From Pseudoalteromonas sp. R3 (GTDB lineage Bacteria > Pseudomonadota > Gammaproteobacteria > Enterobacterales > Alteromonadaceae): a stretch of DNA of 64,000 nucleotides. The stretch lies in assembly GCF_004014715.1 (NCBI RefSeq), contig NZ_CP034835.1, positions 1,302,001-1,366,000 on the forward strand, given 5' to 3'. Shown piece by piece: positions 24,888 to 37,795 of the stretch (position 1 is the stretch's first letter; each line of letters begins with the position of its first letter). Under the pieces are notes generated by a model. It worked only from the letters and a program-made list of their open reading frames with translations, made no database searches and was not told the DNA's origin. A program made the translations under genes and the position numbers.

Positions 24888-25853
24888 TTACTTAACCTCT
24901 TTACCCGCGGCTTGCTGATCAGCGTGGTAGCTGGAGCGTACGAACGGGCCGCAGGCGGCGTGGCTGAAGCCAATTTCGTCGGCGTACTCTTTCAGCGCAT
25001 CGAACTCTGCAGGTGGCACGTAGCGTTTTACCGGCAGGTGGTGCTTAGACGGTGCCAGGTATTGGCCAACGGTGAGCATGTCGACGTTATGCTCACGCAA
25101 GTCGCGCAGTACTTCTTCGATTTCTGACATCTCTTCACCCAGACCGACCATCAGGCCAGACTTGGTTTTCACCTCAGGGTGCGCTTCTTTAAAGCGGCGC
25201 AACAGCTCCAGTGACCATTTATAGTCGGCACCCGGACGCGCCATTTTGTACAGGCGTGGTGCGGTTTCCAGGTTGTGGTTAAACACATCTGGTGGCGTCT
25301 CGGTTAAGATCTCCAGTGCGCGGTCCATCCGGCCACGGAAATCCGGTACCAGGATCTCAATGGTAATCCCCGGGTTGTGCTTGCGAATTTCACGAATACA
25401 GTCGGCAAAGTGCTGAGCACCACCGTCACGCAGGTCATCACGGTCAACCGACGTGATCACAACGTATTTCAGCTTCATGTCTTTGATGGTCAATGCCAGT
25501 TTCTCTGGCTCTGCTGCATCTGGTTTGAGCGGGCGACCGTGTGCCACGTCACAGAATGGGCAGCGACGGGTACAGATGGCACCCAAAATCATAAAGGTCG
25601 CCGTACCGTGGTTAAAACACTCTGACAGGTTAGGGCATGATGCTTCTTCACAGACTGAGTGCAGACCGTGCTTGCGCATTGCCTGTTTGATGCCATCAAT
25701 ACGCTCGCTGGATTTTGGCAGACGGATCTTCAGCCAGTCCGGCTTGCGGAGCATTTCATCACGCTCGGTTGGCATTACTTTAACCGGGATCAACGCCATT
25801 TTTTCTGCGTCGCGGAGCTTTACCCCTGGCTCAATTTTCACTGGTTTACTCAT
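24888..25853 (-). CDS. lipA: Lipoyl synthase
   Basis: This radical-SAM enzyme inserts two sulfurs into octanoyl chains on lipoyl domains. The 321-residue protein has both iron-sulfur motifs: [12 protein letters not shown] (auxiliary cluster) and C-T-R-R-C-P-F-C (radical SAM cluster). The length is normal for proteobacteria. Its start overlaps the lipB stop by 4 nt, so the pair is an operon that makes lipoate from octanoyl-ACP. Confidence 0.97.
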   Translation of the reverse strand: MSKPVKIEPGVKLRDAEKMALIPVKVMPTERDEMLRKPDWLKIRLPKSSERIDGIKQAMRKHGLHSVCEEASCPNLSECFNHGTATFMILGAICTRRCPFCDVAHGRPLKPDAAEPEKLALTIKDMKLKYVVITSVDRDDLRDGGAQHFADCIREIRKHNPGITIEILVPDFRGRMDRALEILTETPPDVFNHNLETAPRLYKMARPGADYKWSLELLRRFKEAHPEVKTKSGLMVGLGEEMSEIEEVLRDLREHNVDMLTVGQYLAPSKHHLPVKRYVPPAEFDALKEYADEIGFSHAACGPFVRSSYHADQQAAGKEVK

Positions 25854-26503
25854 TCGTTTTCAAACCCCTGGGTGTGTATAACCTGCTCGGCCGCGAGGCG
25901 CTTGAGCATATGTTCTACCAGGCCATTGCCCGCATCGTTAAGCGTAGCAGGGCCATTAAGTTGACTGGTTTGCACCATTTCCATGCCGGCATAGCCACAT
26001 GGGTTGATGCGTAAAAATGGACTCATATCCATGTTGACGTTCAGCGCCAGACCATGAAACGAGCAACCCCGACGGACCCGCAGCCCTAAAGAGGCGATTT
26101 TGGCGTCATTGACATAAACACCCGGTGCATCTGGTTTGGCATAAGCTTCAATGTCATGGTCTTTAAGCATGTCGATGATGGTTTCTTCGAGCCAGGTGAC
26201 CAGCTCGCGCACCCCAATCTTTAGTCGGCGTAGGTTAAACAGCACATACATCATCTGCTGGCCCGGGCCATGGTAGGTGACCTGGCCACCTCTATCGACT
26301 TTGACGACAGGAATATCACCAGGGGCTAACAGGTGTTCGGCTTTACCAGCCTGACCCTGAGTAAATACCGGCTCGTGTTCAACCAACCAGATCTCATCCG
26401 GGCTGTTATCATCACGGGTGTCGGTAAACGACTGCATTTTTTGCCAGATTGGCTCGTAAGCCTGGCGGCCCAGTTGACGAACTATGATACTGCGGTTGCT
26501 CAT
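25850..26503 (-). CDS. lipB: Octanoyl-ACP:protein octanoyltransferase
   Basis: The protein transfers octanoyl from acyl carrier protein to lipoyl domains, the step before LipA. In 217 residues it carries the motifs [12 protein letters not shown] (about 72-83) and, in the C-terminal half, the catalytic-site pattern G-L-A-L-N-V-N and P-C-G-Y. It lies between ybeD and lipA in the usual gammaproteobacterial order. Confidence 0.96.
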   Translation of the reverse strand: MSNRSIIVRQLGRQAYEPIWQKMQSFTDTRDDNSPDEIWLVEHEPVFTQGQAGKAEHLLAPGDIPVVKVDRGGQVTYHGPGQQMMYVLFNLRRLKIGVRELVTWLEETIIDMLKDHDIEAYAKPDAPGVYVNDAKIASLGLRVRRGCSFHGLALNVNMDMSPFLRINPCGYAGMEMVQTSQLNGPATLNDAGNGLVEHMLKRLAAEQVIHTQGFENE

Positions 26504-26517
26504 ATCGGTGTTGCGCC

Positions 26518-26796
26518 TTATAGCACGTATCGGACGTCTGGCAGTGAACCTATCTCAGTGTAGATCTGCTCGATGTGCTCTTTAGACGTCACAGTGGCAA
26601 CCAGGGTGACGGATTCATAGTTGCCTTTGCTGCTTGGCTTAGTTTTAGGTGCATAGTCACCAGGTGCCAAAGTTTGCATCTTTGCCACAACCTGATCGGT
26701 CAGGTTGACATTCGCCAGACCCATGATCTTGAAGGTAAACGGGCAAGGGAACTCTAAGTACTCGTCAAACTTAGTATTTTTTACAGGTGTTACCAC
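26518..26796 (-). CDS. ybeD: YbeD/DUF493 family small protein
   Basis: A 92-residue protein of the YbeD family, recognised from [13 protein letters not shown] and K-P-S-S-K-G-N-Y. It has an ACT-like fold and an unclear role, and is conserved next to lipB and dacA. I place the start at GTG 26796, because GAGG lies 8 nt upstream and the protein then has the family length. The open frame extends to an ATG at 26862 but the extra residues are not family-like. Confidence 0.85.
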   Translation of the reverse strand: MVTPVKNTKFDEYLEFPCPFTFKIMGLANVNLTDQVVAKMQTLAPGDYAPKTKPSSKGNYESVTLVATVTSKEHIEQIYTEIGSLPDVRYVL

Positions 26797-26880
26797 AACG
26801 GTATCCTCACTACTTGGCTGGGTCTGAACAGACCCCGGCACACTACATATCTTGGCGGGCATTCTAGCATTTTTGCGGCA

Positions 26881-26906
26881 AAAAAAAACGCCTCCGGTGA
26901 GAGGCG
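26881..26906 (-). terminator. Rho-independent terminator after dacA
   Basis: Stem CGCCTC/GAGGCG with a 6-nt loop is followed on the minus strand by eight T's, 30 bp beyond the dacA stop. Confidence 0.85.
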
Positions 26907-26936
26907 TCTGTGATTATAAGCCCACTAATAACGGGG

Positions 26937-28100
26937 TTATTGCATGATCTGTAAACGTAAGTAGTCGTAGATCTTGCTGAAGAAGCTGCCTTCTTCTATT
27001 TCTTCAAGCGTTACCAGCGGGTACTGAGCGATGTCTTCGCCTTCCAGTTGCAAGAATAGAGTACCAACCTTGCTGCCCTTTGCCAGTGGCGCTTCGAGGG
27101 TTTTATCCAGCTCAAAATGCGCTTTCAGGTTTTTACGCTGACCACGTGGAATAGTAATAGGCGTATCCTGAGCAATACCCAGCGATACGGTTTCTTTGTT
27201 GCCCATCCAGATACGTTGATCGGCAAAGCTGTCGCCTGCTTTATAAGGGGTAATGGTTTCGAAGAAGCGGAAGCCGTAGTTCAGAAGTTTTTTACTTTCT
27301 ACCTTACGGGCTCGCTCACTGGCTGTGCCCATAACAACAGCAATTAGACGCATATCGCCTTTGGTCGCTGAGGTAACTAAACTATAGCCGGCCTCAGAGG
27401 TGTGACCTGTTTTGATGCCGTCGACATCCAGGCTGGCATCCCACAGCAAGGAGTTACGGTTGTACTGCTTAATGCCATTAAAGGTGAACGACTTCTCTTT
27501 GTAGATGGCGTACTCTTCAGGCACATCACGAATCAGCGCTGCGCCCAGGGTAGCCATGTCTCTGGGGGTGGTGTAATGCTCGTCGGTATCCAGGCCATGA
27601 CTGTTTACAAAATGGGTGTTGGTCATCCCGAGCTTCTCGCCGTGGGCATTCATCAGGTCGGCAAAGGCACTCTCGCTGCCAGCGATATGCTCTGCCAGCG
27701 CAACACAGGCGTCGTTACCTGACTGAATGATTACGCCGCGGTTGAGGTCTTCAACACTGACCTGTTTACCCACTTCGATAAACATCTTGGAAGATTCCGG
27801 AAAGTTTTTCGCCCAGGCTTTTTCACTGATGGTGACCATGTCTTCATTGGCAATATTACCGGCCAGCAGCTCGGTACCAATCACATAGCTGGTCATCATT
27901 TTAGTTAAACTAGCCGGAGCCAGTTTGGTGTCCGGGTTGCCTTCTGCGATGACTTTACCGGTTGTAAAGTCAACCAGAAAGTAGCCCTTAGCACTGACCT
28001 GAGGTGGTGAAGGCAAGATCTGTGCACTGGCCGAAAACAGGGTGAACGAACACACGGCACCCACTAAGTGTTTAATAAATTTAGGTTTGAAAACTGTCAT
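26937..28100 (-). CDS. dacA: D-alanyl-D-alanine carboxypeptidase (PBP5/6 type)
   Basis: The periplasmic enzyme trims the terminal D-Ala of peptidoglycan pentapeptides. It has a signal peptide (cleavage likely after S-A-S-A-Q), the active-site S-L-T-K (in A-P-A-S-L-T-K-M-M), S-G-N (S-G-N-D-A-C) and K-T-G (I-K-T-G-H-T). The C-terminal extension has a final amphipathic stretch (F-F-S-K-I-Y-D-Y-L-R-L-Q) that would anchor it to the inner membrane. The start at 28100 gives the cleaner signal peptide; an ATG ten codons upstream is also possible. Confidence 0.95.
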   Translation of the reverse strand: MTVFKPKFIKHLVGAVCSFTLFSASAQILPSPPQVSAKGYFLVDFTTGKVIAEGNPDTKLAPASLTKMMTSYVIGTELLAGNIANEDMVTISEKAWAKNFPESSKMFIEVGKQVSVEDLNRGVIIQSGNDACVALAEHIAGSESAFADLMNAHGEKLGMTNTHFVNSHGLDTDEHYTTPRDMATLGAALIRDVPEEYAIYKEKSFTFNGIKQYNRNSLLWDASLDVDGIKTGHTSEAGYSLVTSATKGDMRLIAVVMGTASERARKVESKKLLNYGFRFFETITPYKAGDSFADQRIWMGNKETVSLGIAQDTPITIPRGQRKNLKAHFELDKTLEAPLAKGSKVGTLFLQLEGEDIAQYPLVTLEEIEEGSFFSKIYDYLRLQIMQ

Positions 28101-28154
28101 TATGCTCGCTTTTTGGTTGTTGATCGGCATGTTTAAATGTCATTACTGAATATT

Positions 28155-28919
28155 TTAAAGTTCATGTTCTGTGTAAAGCAAGAAGGCGCGATTAAATTCA
28201 CCCTGGCGTAATGTTTCTAAGAGTTTCTGCGCCGTGTTATCGTCGGTGATCGGACCTAGTCTCAGCTTGTATAAATTGTCCTCAAAGGCAATTGGCGCGG
28301 CGAGCTGAAATTGCTGCGACAAAGTACTGGCCAGCGCCTGCACATTTTCAATGTTGCTAGCGGCTGCGACCTGTACGTAGGTTAGCCTGGGCGTATCGCG
28401 TGCTATGGTAAGGGCTTCTATCTTAACCTGTGCTGTACCCTGGCGATGAAAGCCCAGTTTATAGGCGGCGGCATAGGACAGGTCAATCAGGCGGTCATCG
28501 TGAAACGGTCCACGGTCATTCACCCTGACGATGGCGCTTTTGCCATTTTCGACATTGGTAACTCGGACAAAGCTTGGCAGAGGCAGCGTTTTATGGGCTG
28601 CGGTCATATCAAACATATTGAATACTTCACCATTAGAGGTGTAGTAGCCATGGAACTTATGCCCATACCAGGATGCAGTACCTTGTGCCTGATAGCCTTT
28701 TTCATCTGACATCGGCGTGTAACGCTTTCCCAGTACTTCGTACGGACGACCCGCACTGACGCTTTTGGCTTCGCTGGTGATCAGTGCATCTTGCATCTCC
28801 AGCTCAGTGGGCGCGCGCAGCGGTGCTTTATCCTGTTTCACATGATAGCGACTGCTACAGGCGCTTAATACAACAACAAAGCCCAGTAATGCAGCTTGTT
28901 TAAACGTCCTCTTCATCAC
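28155..28919 (-). CDS. rlpA: Septal ring lytic transglycosylase RlpA-type lipoprotein
   Basis: This 254-residue lipoprotein (lipobox L-S-A-C, Cys21) has the double-psi barrel domain with G-T-A-S-W-Y-G-H-K-F-H-G and V-R-V-N-D-R-G-P-F. It ends in a C-terminal SPOR-like region (T-P-R-L-T-Y-V-Q-V-A-A-A-S) that would bind denuded glycan. RlpA cleaves or binds naked glycan strands at the septum. Its start overlaps the rodA stop by 4 nt. Confidence 0.93.
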   Translation of the reverse strand: MMKRTFKQAALLGFVVVLSACSSRYHVKQDKAPLRAPTELEMQDALITSEAKSVSAGRPYEVLGKRYTPMSDEKGYQAQGTASWYGHKFHGYYTSNGEVFNMFDMTAAHKTLPLPSFVRVTNVENGKSAIVRVNDRGPFHDDRLIDLSYAAAYKLGFHRQGTAQVKIEALTIARDTPRLTYVQVAAASNIENVQALASTLSQQFQLAAPIAFEDNLYKLRLGPITDDNTAQKLLETLRQGEFNRAFLLYTEHEL

Positions 28920-30022
28920 TTCAATAACATCCTCTTATCTGTGGCTATCGACATAATAATGCCAAACCCGGCCATCAGGGTCACCATGGAGGTGCCGCCA
29001 TAACTGATCAACGGCAGTGGCACCCCAACGACAGGGAGCAGGCCTGATACCATGCCAATATTTACAAAAATATATACGAAAAAGGTCAGTGTCAGTGCGC
29101 CGGCGAGCAGTTTACTGAAGGCATCCTGTGCGTTTACGGCAACGTAGAGTCCCCGGCCAATAATAAACAAATACAGGCTCAGTAAAATCACCACACCGGT
29201 GAGCCCGAATTCTTCACTTAACACGGAAAAAATGAAGTCAGTATGACGCTCAGGCAAAAACTCCAGTTGCGACTGGGTGCCTTGCAGCCAGCCCTTGCCC
29301 TCAATGCCGCCGGAGCCAATGGCGATTTTTGATTGTATGATGTGATAGCCAGAGCCAAGCGGGTCACTTTCTGGGTCTAAAAAGGTCAGGACCCGTTGTT
29401 TCTGATAAGCGTGCATACCAAAGTGCCACAGCGCAAAGCCGCCTGGCACGGCGAGTAGCATACCTGAGCCAATCAGTTTCCAGCTGAGCCCGCCAAGAAA
29501 TAGCACAAATATCCCTGAGCTGGCGATGAGGATAGAGGTGCCCAGATCGGGTTGCTCCTTGATGAGCAAGGTTGGCACCAGCACAATCGCAAAGCCAACA
29601 ATAATGTGGATAAAGCGCGGTGGCATATGGTGGCGCCCAATATACCAGGCAACCATCATGGGAACAGCGACTTTCATGATTTCGGACGGTTGAAAACGGG
29701 TAATGCCCAGATCCAACCAGCGCTGCGCGCCTTTACTGCTGACCCCGACAAACAATACGGCAATCAGCATCAGCAGGCCAACGGTGTACATGGGGAACAC
29801 TAGCCTTTTTAAAGTATTGGGCGACAGCTGTGCTACCAACAGCATAGCCGCAAAGGCGGCAAACATACGTTTGCTGTGGCGCACCACCATGTCCATATCC
29901 TGACCACTGGCACTGTAGACTATGGTGATACTGCCAACCATCATCGCCAGCATAGCGAGCAGCAGCGGCAGGTCGATATGCAGTCGTTGCCAGATGGTAC
30001 GCTGTTGATTCAACGGACTCAT
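28916..30022 (-). CDS. rodA: Rod shape-determining glycosyltransferase RodA
   Basis: A polytopic SEDS-family protein of 368 residues that polymerises lipid II with PBP2 during elongation. Recognisable motifs are R-W-L-D-L-G-I-T-R-F-Q-P-S-E, K-Q-P-D-L-G-T-S-like (K-E-Q-P-D-L-G-T-S) and P-L-P-L-I-S-Y-G-G-T-S near the C-terminus. The gene overlaps mrdA by 4 nt. Confidence 0.96.
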   Translation of the reverse strand: MSPLNQQRTIWQRLHIDLPLLLAMLAMMVGSITIVYSASGQDMDMVVRHSKRMFAAFAAMLLVAQLSPNTLKRLVFPMYTVGLLMLIAVLFVGVSSKGAQRWLDLGITRFQPSEIMKVAVPMMVAWYIGRHHMPPRFIHIIVGFAIVLVPTLLIKEQPDLGTSILIASSGIFVLFLGGLSWKLIGSGMLLAVPGGFALWHFGMHAYQKQRVLTFLDPESDPLGSGYHIIQSKIAIGSGGIEGKGWLQGTQSQLEFLPERHTDFIFSVLSEEFGLTGVVILLSLYLFIIGRGLYVAVNAQDAFSKLLAGALTLTFFVYIFVNIGMVSGLLPVVGVPLPLISYGGTSMVTLMAGFGIIMSIATDKRMLLK

Positions 30023-31890
30023 TGTCCCTCCGTGTCACTGGGATAAGTGGCAAAATAATAATCCATCAGCTGCCTGGCGATGGGTGCTGCTATGGATGAA
30101 CCCGCCCCCTGGTTCTCTACCACAATGGCGACCACAATACGTGGATCATTATAGGGAGCGAATCCGGTGTAAATGGCGTTATCTCTGTGCCGTTCTTGTA
30201 ATTTTTCTGCGTCGTACTTTTCACCCTGGGCAATACTGACGATTTGTGCTGTACCCGTTTTACCTGCCGGATCATAGGTTGCGCCTTTGAATGCTTTGTG
30301 GGCCGTGCCGGTGGTTTTATAAACCGTGTTGTGCATCGCCTCCAGGGCAATGCGCCAGTGATCCGGATTTTTTAACACTACAGGTGGTTTTTCATCGGTG
30401 TACATTTGCGTGACTTCATTGTCATGGCGGGCAACCTGAGCCAGATGTGGTGGCCGGTGCGCGCCTTTGTTAACCAAAATAGACACCGCATTGGCAATCT
30501 GAATAGGGGTGGCAGTCCAGTAACCCTGCCCAATGCCGACGGAAATAGTGTCGCCAGGCCACCAGTTTTCTCTGAAGCGCTGGCGCTTCCAATCTGTGGT
30601 GGGCATGATAGCACTGGTTTCTTCATAGATGTCTATGCCAGAGAGGTCACCAAAACCAAACTGGCTCATAAAGTTACTGATCTTGGTGATGCCAAGCTGA
30701 TAAGCGGTATGGTAAAAATAGGTGTCGCAGGACTCTTCAATGGCTTTGTATACATCCACGTGGCCATGTCCCCAGCGCTTCCAGTCACGCCAGCGGTGAT
30801 CGACGTTGGGGATCTGGAAAAAACCCGGATCCCAAAGTTTGGTTTGCTCTGTGACCAGCTCTTCTTCCAGTGCCAGGATAGCCAGATGCGGCTTAACTGT
30901 GGATGCTGGCGCATAGCGGCCCTGTGTAACCCGATTGATCAGTGGCCTGTCTGGATTAAGTAGCTCACGATATTCTTTACTGCTGATCCCATGGACAAAC
31001 AGGTTCGGGTCATAGCTTGGGTTGGAGTACATGGCCAGCACACCGCCGTCTTTGGGATCGAGCACAACAATGGCACCCCGCACGTCCTCCAGTGCTTTTT
31101 GGGCTATCTGTTGCAGGCCGATATCCATGGTCAGGACGAGATCTTCACCAGGCTGTGGTGGTTCGACGCCTAAAGTACGAATGATACGGCCACGGTTATT
31201 GACCTCAACGCGTTGTGAACCGACTACGCCATGCAGTCGCGATTCATAAAACTTTTCTATGCCCAGCTTGCCGATATCCCGGGTTGCGCGATAGTTGCTG
31301 GCATGGCCTTCAGACTCGAGCTCGTCGAGCTCCTTTTTATTCAGCTTGGCAACATAACCCAGCGCGTGGGTTAGGGTATCGCCGTAGGGGTAATAACGAG
31401 CCAGCCGCGCCTCAATACTGAAGCCGGGAAATTTATGTTGATTGACCGAGAAAATGGCCACTTCTTGTTCGTCCAAGCGGCCTTTGAGTATCTGGCTTTT
31501 GAAGCGACGATTATGACGTATGTCTTTACGAAACTCTTCTACTTGCTGATCGCTGATGTCGATCAGGGTCCGGACCTGAGTCAATGCCGTGTCGAGATCA
31601 TCGACGTCTTCGGGGATCACTTCCAGATTATAAACTGGGCGATTTTCGGCCAGGATGATGCCATTTCGGTCGTATATTAACCCGCGGTTAGGTGCGACCG
31701 GAATGACTTTAATACGGTTGTCGTTGGAGCGGGTTTGGTAGGTCTCGTGCTCAGTGACCTGTAACTTGTACACATTGTGCAGCAAGATCCCTATCAGAGT
31801 CACCACGAATACGAAGCCAATAAAGGCGCGACGCGCAAACAGGTTTGCTTCTGCGCTATGGTCGCGGATCGTCGGCCTGTGATTGAGCAT
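30019..31890 (-). CDS. mrdA: Penicillin-binding protein 2 (peptidoglycan transpeptidase)
   Basis: The 623-residue class B PBP has an N-terminal membrane anchor (F-I-G-F-V-F-V-V-T-L-I-G-I-L-L), a dimerisation domain with N-R-G-L-I-Y-D-R-N-G, and the transpeptidase domain. That domain has S-T-V-K (in A-P-A-S-T-V-K-P), S-C-D and K-T-G-T-A-Q. It works with RodA in cell elongation and sits in the conserved rlmH-mrdA-rodA order. Confidence 0.96.
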   Translation of the reverse strand: MLNHRPTIRDHSAEANLFARRAFIGFVFVVTLIGILLHNVYKLQVTEHETYQTRSNDNRIKVIPVAPNRGLIYDRNGIILAENRPVYNLEVIPEDVDDLDTALTQVRTLIDISDQQVEEFRKDIRHNRRFKSQILKGRLDEQEVAIFSVNQHKFPGFSIEARLARYYPYGDTLTHALGYVAKLNKKELDELESEGHASNYRATRDIGKLGIEKFYESRLHGVVGSQRVEVNNRGRIIRTLGVEPPQPGEDLVLTMDIGLQQIAQKALEDVRGAIVVLDPKDGGVLAMYSNPSYDPNLFVHGISSKEYRELLNPDRPLINRVTQGRYAPASTVKPHLAILALEEELVTEQTKLWDPGFFQIPNVDHRWRDWKRWGHGHVDVYKAIEESCDTYFYHTAYQLGITKISNFMSQFGFGDLSGIDIYEETSAIMPTTDWKRQRFRENWWPGDTISVGIGQGYWTATPIQIANAVSILVNKGAHRPPHLAQVARHDNEVTQMYTDEKPPVVLKNPDHWRIALEAMHNTVYKTTGTAHKAFKGATYDPAGKTGTAQIVSIAQGEKYDAEKLQERHRDNAIYTGFAPYNDPRIVVAIVVENQGAGSSIAAPIARQLMDYYFATYPSDTEGQ

Positions 31891-31898
31891 AATGGTGA

Positions 31899-32369
31899 CT
31901 ATTCCCTGTGATAAGGATGGTTGTTATTTAAACTCCAGCCCCGATACAGGCTTTCTGCCACCACAATTCGCACCAGCGGGTGGGGGAGTGTCAGATTGGA
32001 CAGCGACCATTTTTGCTCGGAAGCGGCGATACATTCCGGCGCCAGGCCTTCAGGTCCGCCTATCAGCAAGCTAACATCACGGCCATCCAGTTGCCACTTT
32101 TCCATATTACTGGCAAGCTGGTGGGTGTCCCAAGGTTTGCCCGTCACTTCTAAAGTCACTATGCGGTTACCTTTGGGGATCGCGGCCAGGGTCTTTTCAC
32201 CCTCTTGCTGCAAAATGCGTTTGATATCTGCATTTTTACCCCGCTTACCGGCGGAGATCTCAATCAGCTCCAGCGGCATGTCTTTGGGAAAACGCCGTTG
32301 ATATTCCTTAAAGCCGGTTTCTACCCAGCCAGGCATTTTGGTACCGACTGCGATTAGCTGGATCTTCAC
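31899..32369 (-). CDS. rlmH: 23S rRNA pseudouridine-1915 N3-methyltransferase RlmH
   Basis: A SPOUT methyltransferase of 156 residues, as in E. coli. Its motifs L-I-G-G-P-E-G-L and [12 protein letters not shown] form the knotted SAM site. It is immediately downstream of rsfS and upstream of mrdA, as in most gammaproteobacteria. Confidence 0.96.
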   Translation of the reverse strand: MKIQLIAVGTKMPGWVETGFKEYQRRFPKDMPLELIEISAGKRGKNADIKRILQQEGEKTLAAIPKGNRIVTLEVTGKPWDTHQLASNMEKWQLDGRDVSLLIGGPEGLAPECIAASEQKWSLSNLTLPHPLVRIVVAESLYRGWSLNNNHPYHRE

Positions 32370-32370
32370 A

Positions 32371-32688
32371 TTAACCCCAGAGTTTTTCTAGGTCGTAGAA
32401 GTCACGCGTCTGATCTTGCATGACGTGGACAACGACATCGCCCAGATCGACCAATACCCATTCGCCTGTGTCCTGTCCTTCCTGGCCCAGCGGTGTTTCG
32501 CCTGCATGGCGCGCTTCTTTAGCGACATGATCGGCAATGGATTGCACGTGGCGCTTGGAGTTGCCAGAACAGATAACCATATAATCAGTGACGGAAGAGG
32601 TATTTCTTACATCAAGGTGAACAATATCGCGGGCTTTCATATCATCGACTTTGTCTAAGGCAAAATCTAGTAATTGTTTTGAATCCAA
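32371..32688 (-). CDS. rsfS: Ribosomal silencing factor RsfS
   Basis: This 105-residue protein binds ribosomal protein L14 and blocks subunit joining in stationary phase. The motifs [21 protein letters not shown] and [12 protein letters not shown] are characteristic. It is one base from rlmH, so translation is probably coupled. Confidence 0.96.
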   Translation of the reverse strand: MDSKQLLDFALDKVDDMKARDIVHLDVRNTSSVTDYMVICSGNSKRHVQSIADHVAKEARHAGETPLGQEGQDTGEWVLVDLGDVVVHVMQDQTRDFYDLEKLWG

Positions 32689-32787
32689 ATCTCTGTCTCT
32701 TTGCTACAAATAAGCGGCAATTGTAACACGGTTAGCGGGGGGAAACTCAAGTCTGTAACTGGGGTTACACGTCCATCTCTGCCGGGT

Positions 32788-33432
32788 TTATGTGTTGTCG
32801 CGATTGCTTAGGTACAATTGATGTGCCTGAATATACTCTAGGACTGTATTATTCAGCCAAGGTTCAACCACTTGGCGGTGTTTTATCGCGTTTCTGATGG
32901 TACTGGACGCAGCATCAAATGGCTGGCCCGGTAAAAAATAGCACAGGCCGCTTAATTGAGCGCTAAGTTGGGCAGGCTCTGTGCAACGCGCGCCTCTGAG
33001 GTAATCCTGTAATGCCTCTGACGGCGCAAAAGCATCCCCCGGCCTTTGGTATACCACGATATGGCACAGCGAGATGATTTCTTGCCAGCGATACCATTTA
33101 TCAAGGCTATTGAAAGAGTCCATTCCCATTAAGAATACGATCGCGCACTGCGGATATTCGGCTTTTATCTCTTGCAGAGTGAGCAAAGAGTATGAAGGCG
33201 TATCACGTTCCAGTTCACGGCGATCTATGGTAAATCTTGGGTCGCTGGCTGTGGCCAGCTGTAACATGGCCAGTCTGTCGTCTGTGCTGATGGCCGGGCC
33301 TTGTTTATGTACTGGCAGGGCGTTGGGCAGAAAACGCAATTCAGACAAGCCCAATGTGTTGGCACACTCCGTAGCCATATTGATGTGGCCCAGATGAACC
33401 GGATCGAAAGTGCCACCGAACAGCGCTATCAT
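32788..33432 (-). CDS. nadD: Nicotinate-nucleotide adenylyltransferase
   Basis: The enzyme adenylates nicotinate mononucleotide in NAD synthesis. The start at 33432 places the nucleotide-binding motif G-G-T-F-D-P-V-H-L-G-H at residues 5-15, as expected, and it overlaps the holA stop (ATGA). The later S-S-T-I-R-N-A-I motif is also present. Length is 214 residues. Confidence 0.95.
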   Translation of the reverse strand: MIALFGGTFDPVHLGHINMATECANTLGLSELRFLPNALPVHKQGPAISTDDRLAMLQLATASDPRFTIDRRELERDTPSYSLLTLQEIKAEYPQCAIVFLMGMDSFNSLDKWYRWQEIISLCHIVVYQRPGDAFAPSEALQDYLRGARCTEPAQLSAQLSGLCYFLPGQPFDAASSTIRNAIKHRQVVEPWLNNTVLEYIQAHQLYLSNRDNT

Positions 33433-34465
33433 AGTTGCTCCTGATAGGGCAAAGAGAATGGCAACGACTGACAAAAGCTCAGTGCAATGTGTGCCAGTGC
33501 CTGGTAGGGCGCAACCAAAATATTACGCTTGTAGGCAGAGTCGAATTCAGCCAGCAGCACCAGTAGTTGCTCAAGCTGAGCAGTATTGAGTCTGTCTAGT
33601 GCCTGTTGGGTATTTTGTTGCTGATTTTTCCAGACATTATGCTTTTTGAACGCTTCGGGTGTTGGCGTACCTGCCTGGATCAGGTGTTTAAGGTTCAACA
33701 GCAACTGGGCTTGATTGTGTAGTGTCCAGGCAATACTTGCGGGCTCTACGTTATCGTGTGCCAGTTTGTTCAATACCTTGATCAGCGTGCGAGGATTACC
33801 GCGCAACAGTCCATCATTGAGGTCGAAGATGTCAAATTTGGCCTGATTAAGCAGGCCGTTGAGCAGTTTTTCCTGATCTATGGGGCGTTCTTATACAGCA
33901 ACGATAGTTTTTCCAGTTCCTGGTGCGTTGCCAGTAAGTTCCCCTCGGTTGCCTGCAACAGGCTACGTTTGGCGTCATTATGCAAGTTCAGCCTGAGCCG
34001 TTTACACTCATCATCCAGCCAGCGTTGTAAGTGGTAGCCTGTTAGTGCATAGCAGGGGACAAACAAACCTTGCTTATCCAGCGCCTTAAACCAGGCGCTG
34101 CGCTGAATCTCCTGGGCGGCCTTAGCGCCTTTGAGAATCAAGATCACGTCTGGATTCGGATGTGCCGCTAACTCTTTAAGGATGTTGACACCCGGCGTCG
34201 GCGGCTTTTGTTGGTTGAGATCAAATTCGATGAGGGTTTTGGCGCTGAACAGTGACATGCTGTTGTATTGATTCACCAGCTCCTGCCAGTCAAAGCCGGG
34301 TAACAGACTGAATTTGATGACTTCATCGAATCCCTGATTTTTAGCAACCTGACGTACTGAGGTGACGCACTGGGCTTCCTGGAAAGGCTCTTCACCAAAA
34401 ATCAGATAGAACGGATGCAGGCCCTGTTTTAGCTGACCTGCCAATTGGTTTGCATAACACCGCAT
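33429..34465 (-). pseudogene. holA: DNA polymerase III delta subunit, frameshifted as read
   Basis: The 5' part (34465-33878) encodes 195 residues of HolA up to L-L-A-T-H-Q-E-L-E-K-L-S-L-L-Y-K-N-A-P, then hits TAG. The 3' part continues in another frame (I-D-Q-E-K-L-L-N-G-L-L-N-Q) to 33429. Adding one C to the GGGG run at 33882-33885 (plus strand) restores a full frame of normal length, about 345 residues. HolA is the clamp-loader subunit that opens the sliding clamp and is essential in E. coli, so a sequence error is more likely than real loss. The start overlaps the lptE stop (TAATG). Confidence 0.9.
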
Positions 34466-34997
34466 TAGAGTTGAGACAATTCGCGAATAATGCGACGGCT
34501 GGCCAGCTGGCGCAGCTCGCTGAGAATAATCTCCCGCTCCTGAGACTTGCCCAGGGCATTGTCCGGATCATCCTGATAGTTGCGGTATAGCTCGAATTCC
34601 TGCTCGACAGGCTCCAGGCCCGGACGAGTGAGACGGTAGCGAACGCTGTAGGCCAGTTCATATTGTGCCACCTGACCATTTTTGAACAGGCTGAGTGTTT
34701 GACGTTCTAGTGAGTCTCTGTACAGGTGAAGTTCAACTGCATCCTGCCCATTGCCGAGTTTCGGTGACGGCAGTAATTTGACCTGAGCACGTCTGAGTTC
34801 TTGCTTCAGGCTGTTGTACAAAGCCGACTTAGTGTCATTACCACTCAGGTACAGGGTTTTTAGATCTTCAGGTAAATAAGAGGCCTTCTTTAACTGAAAC
34901 CCACAGCCTGACAGCGCCACACAGGCAAACAACGCCAGCATGATAACATGCCAGCGTCTTGTCATACTGAATAAAGGTGTATTCAGCAGGGTAGCCA

Positions 34998-34998
<1 letters not shown>
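34465..34998 (-). CDS. lptE: LPS-assembly lipoprotein LptE
   Basis: The 177-residue lipoprotein (lipobox L-S-G-C, Cys32, followed by G-F-Q-L) plugs and assembles the LptD barrel at the outer membrane. Its position between leuS and holA is the conserved one. The start overlaps the leuS stop by one base (TAATG). Confidence 0.93.
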
Positions 34999-37610
<2,612 letters not shown>

Positions 37611-37795
37611 CTAATTTGAAAATTGCCGATAGCATACCCCAAAAAACGCGCTGATCACAGCGCTTCACAGCGGAATTATTACAGCAAATTGGCGCTATGG
37701 CAGTGATTTGTTTCAGGACTGTGACGTCAGCTGAACTATACTGAAGAAGTAGTAACTTAAAAGTGCTGTGAAATAACGTGAGTCGGGAGGTAAAC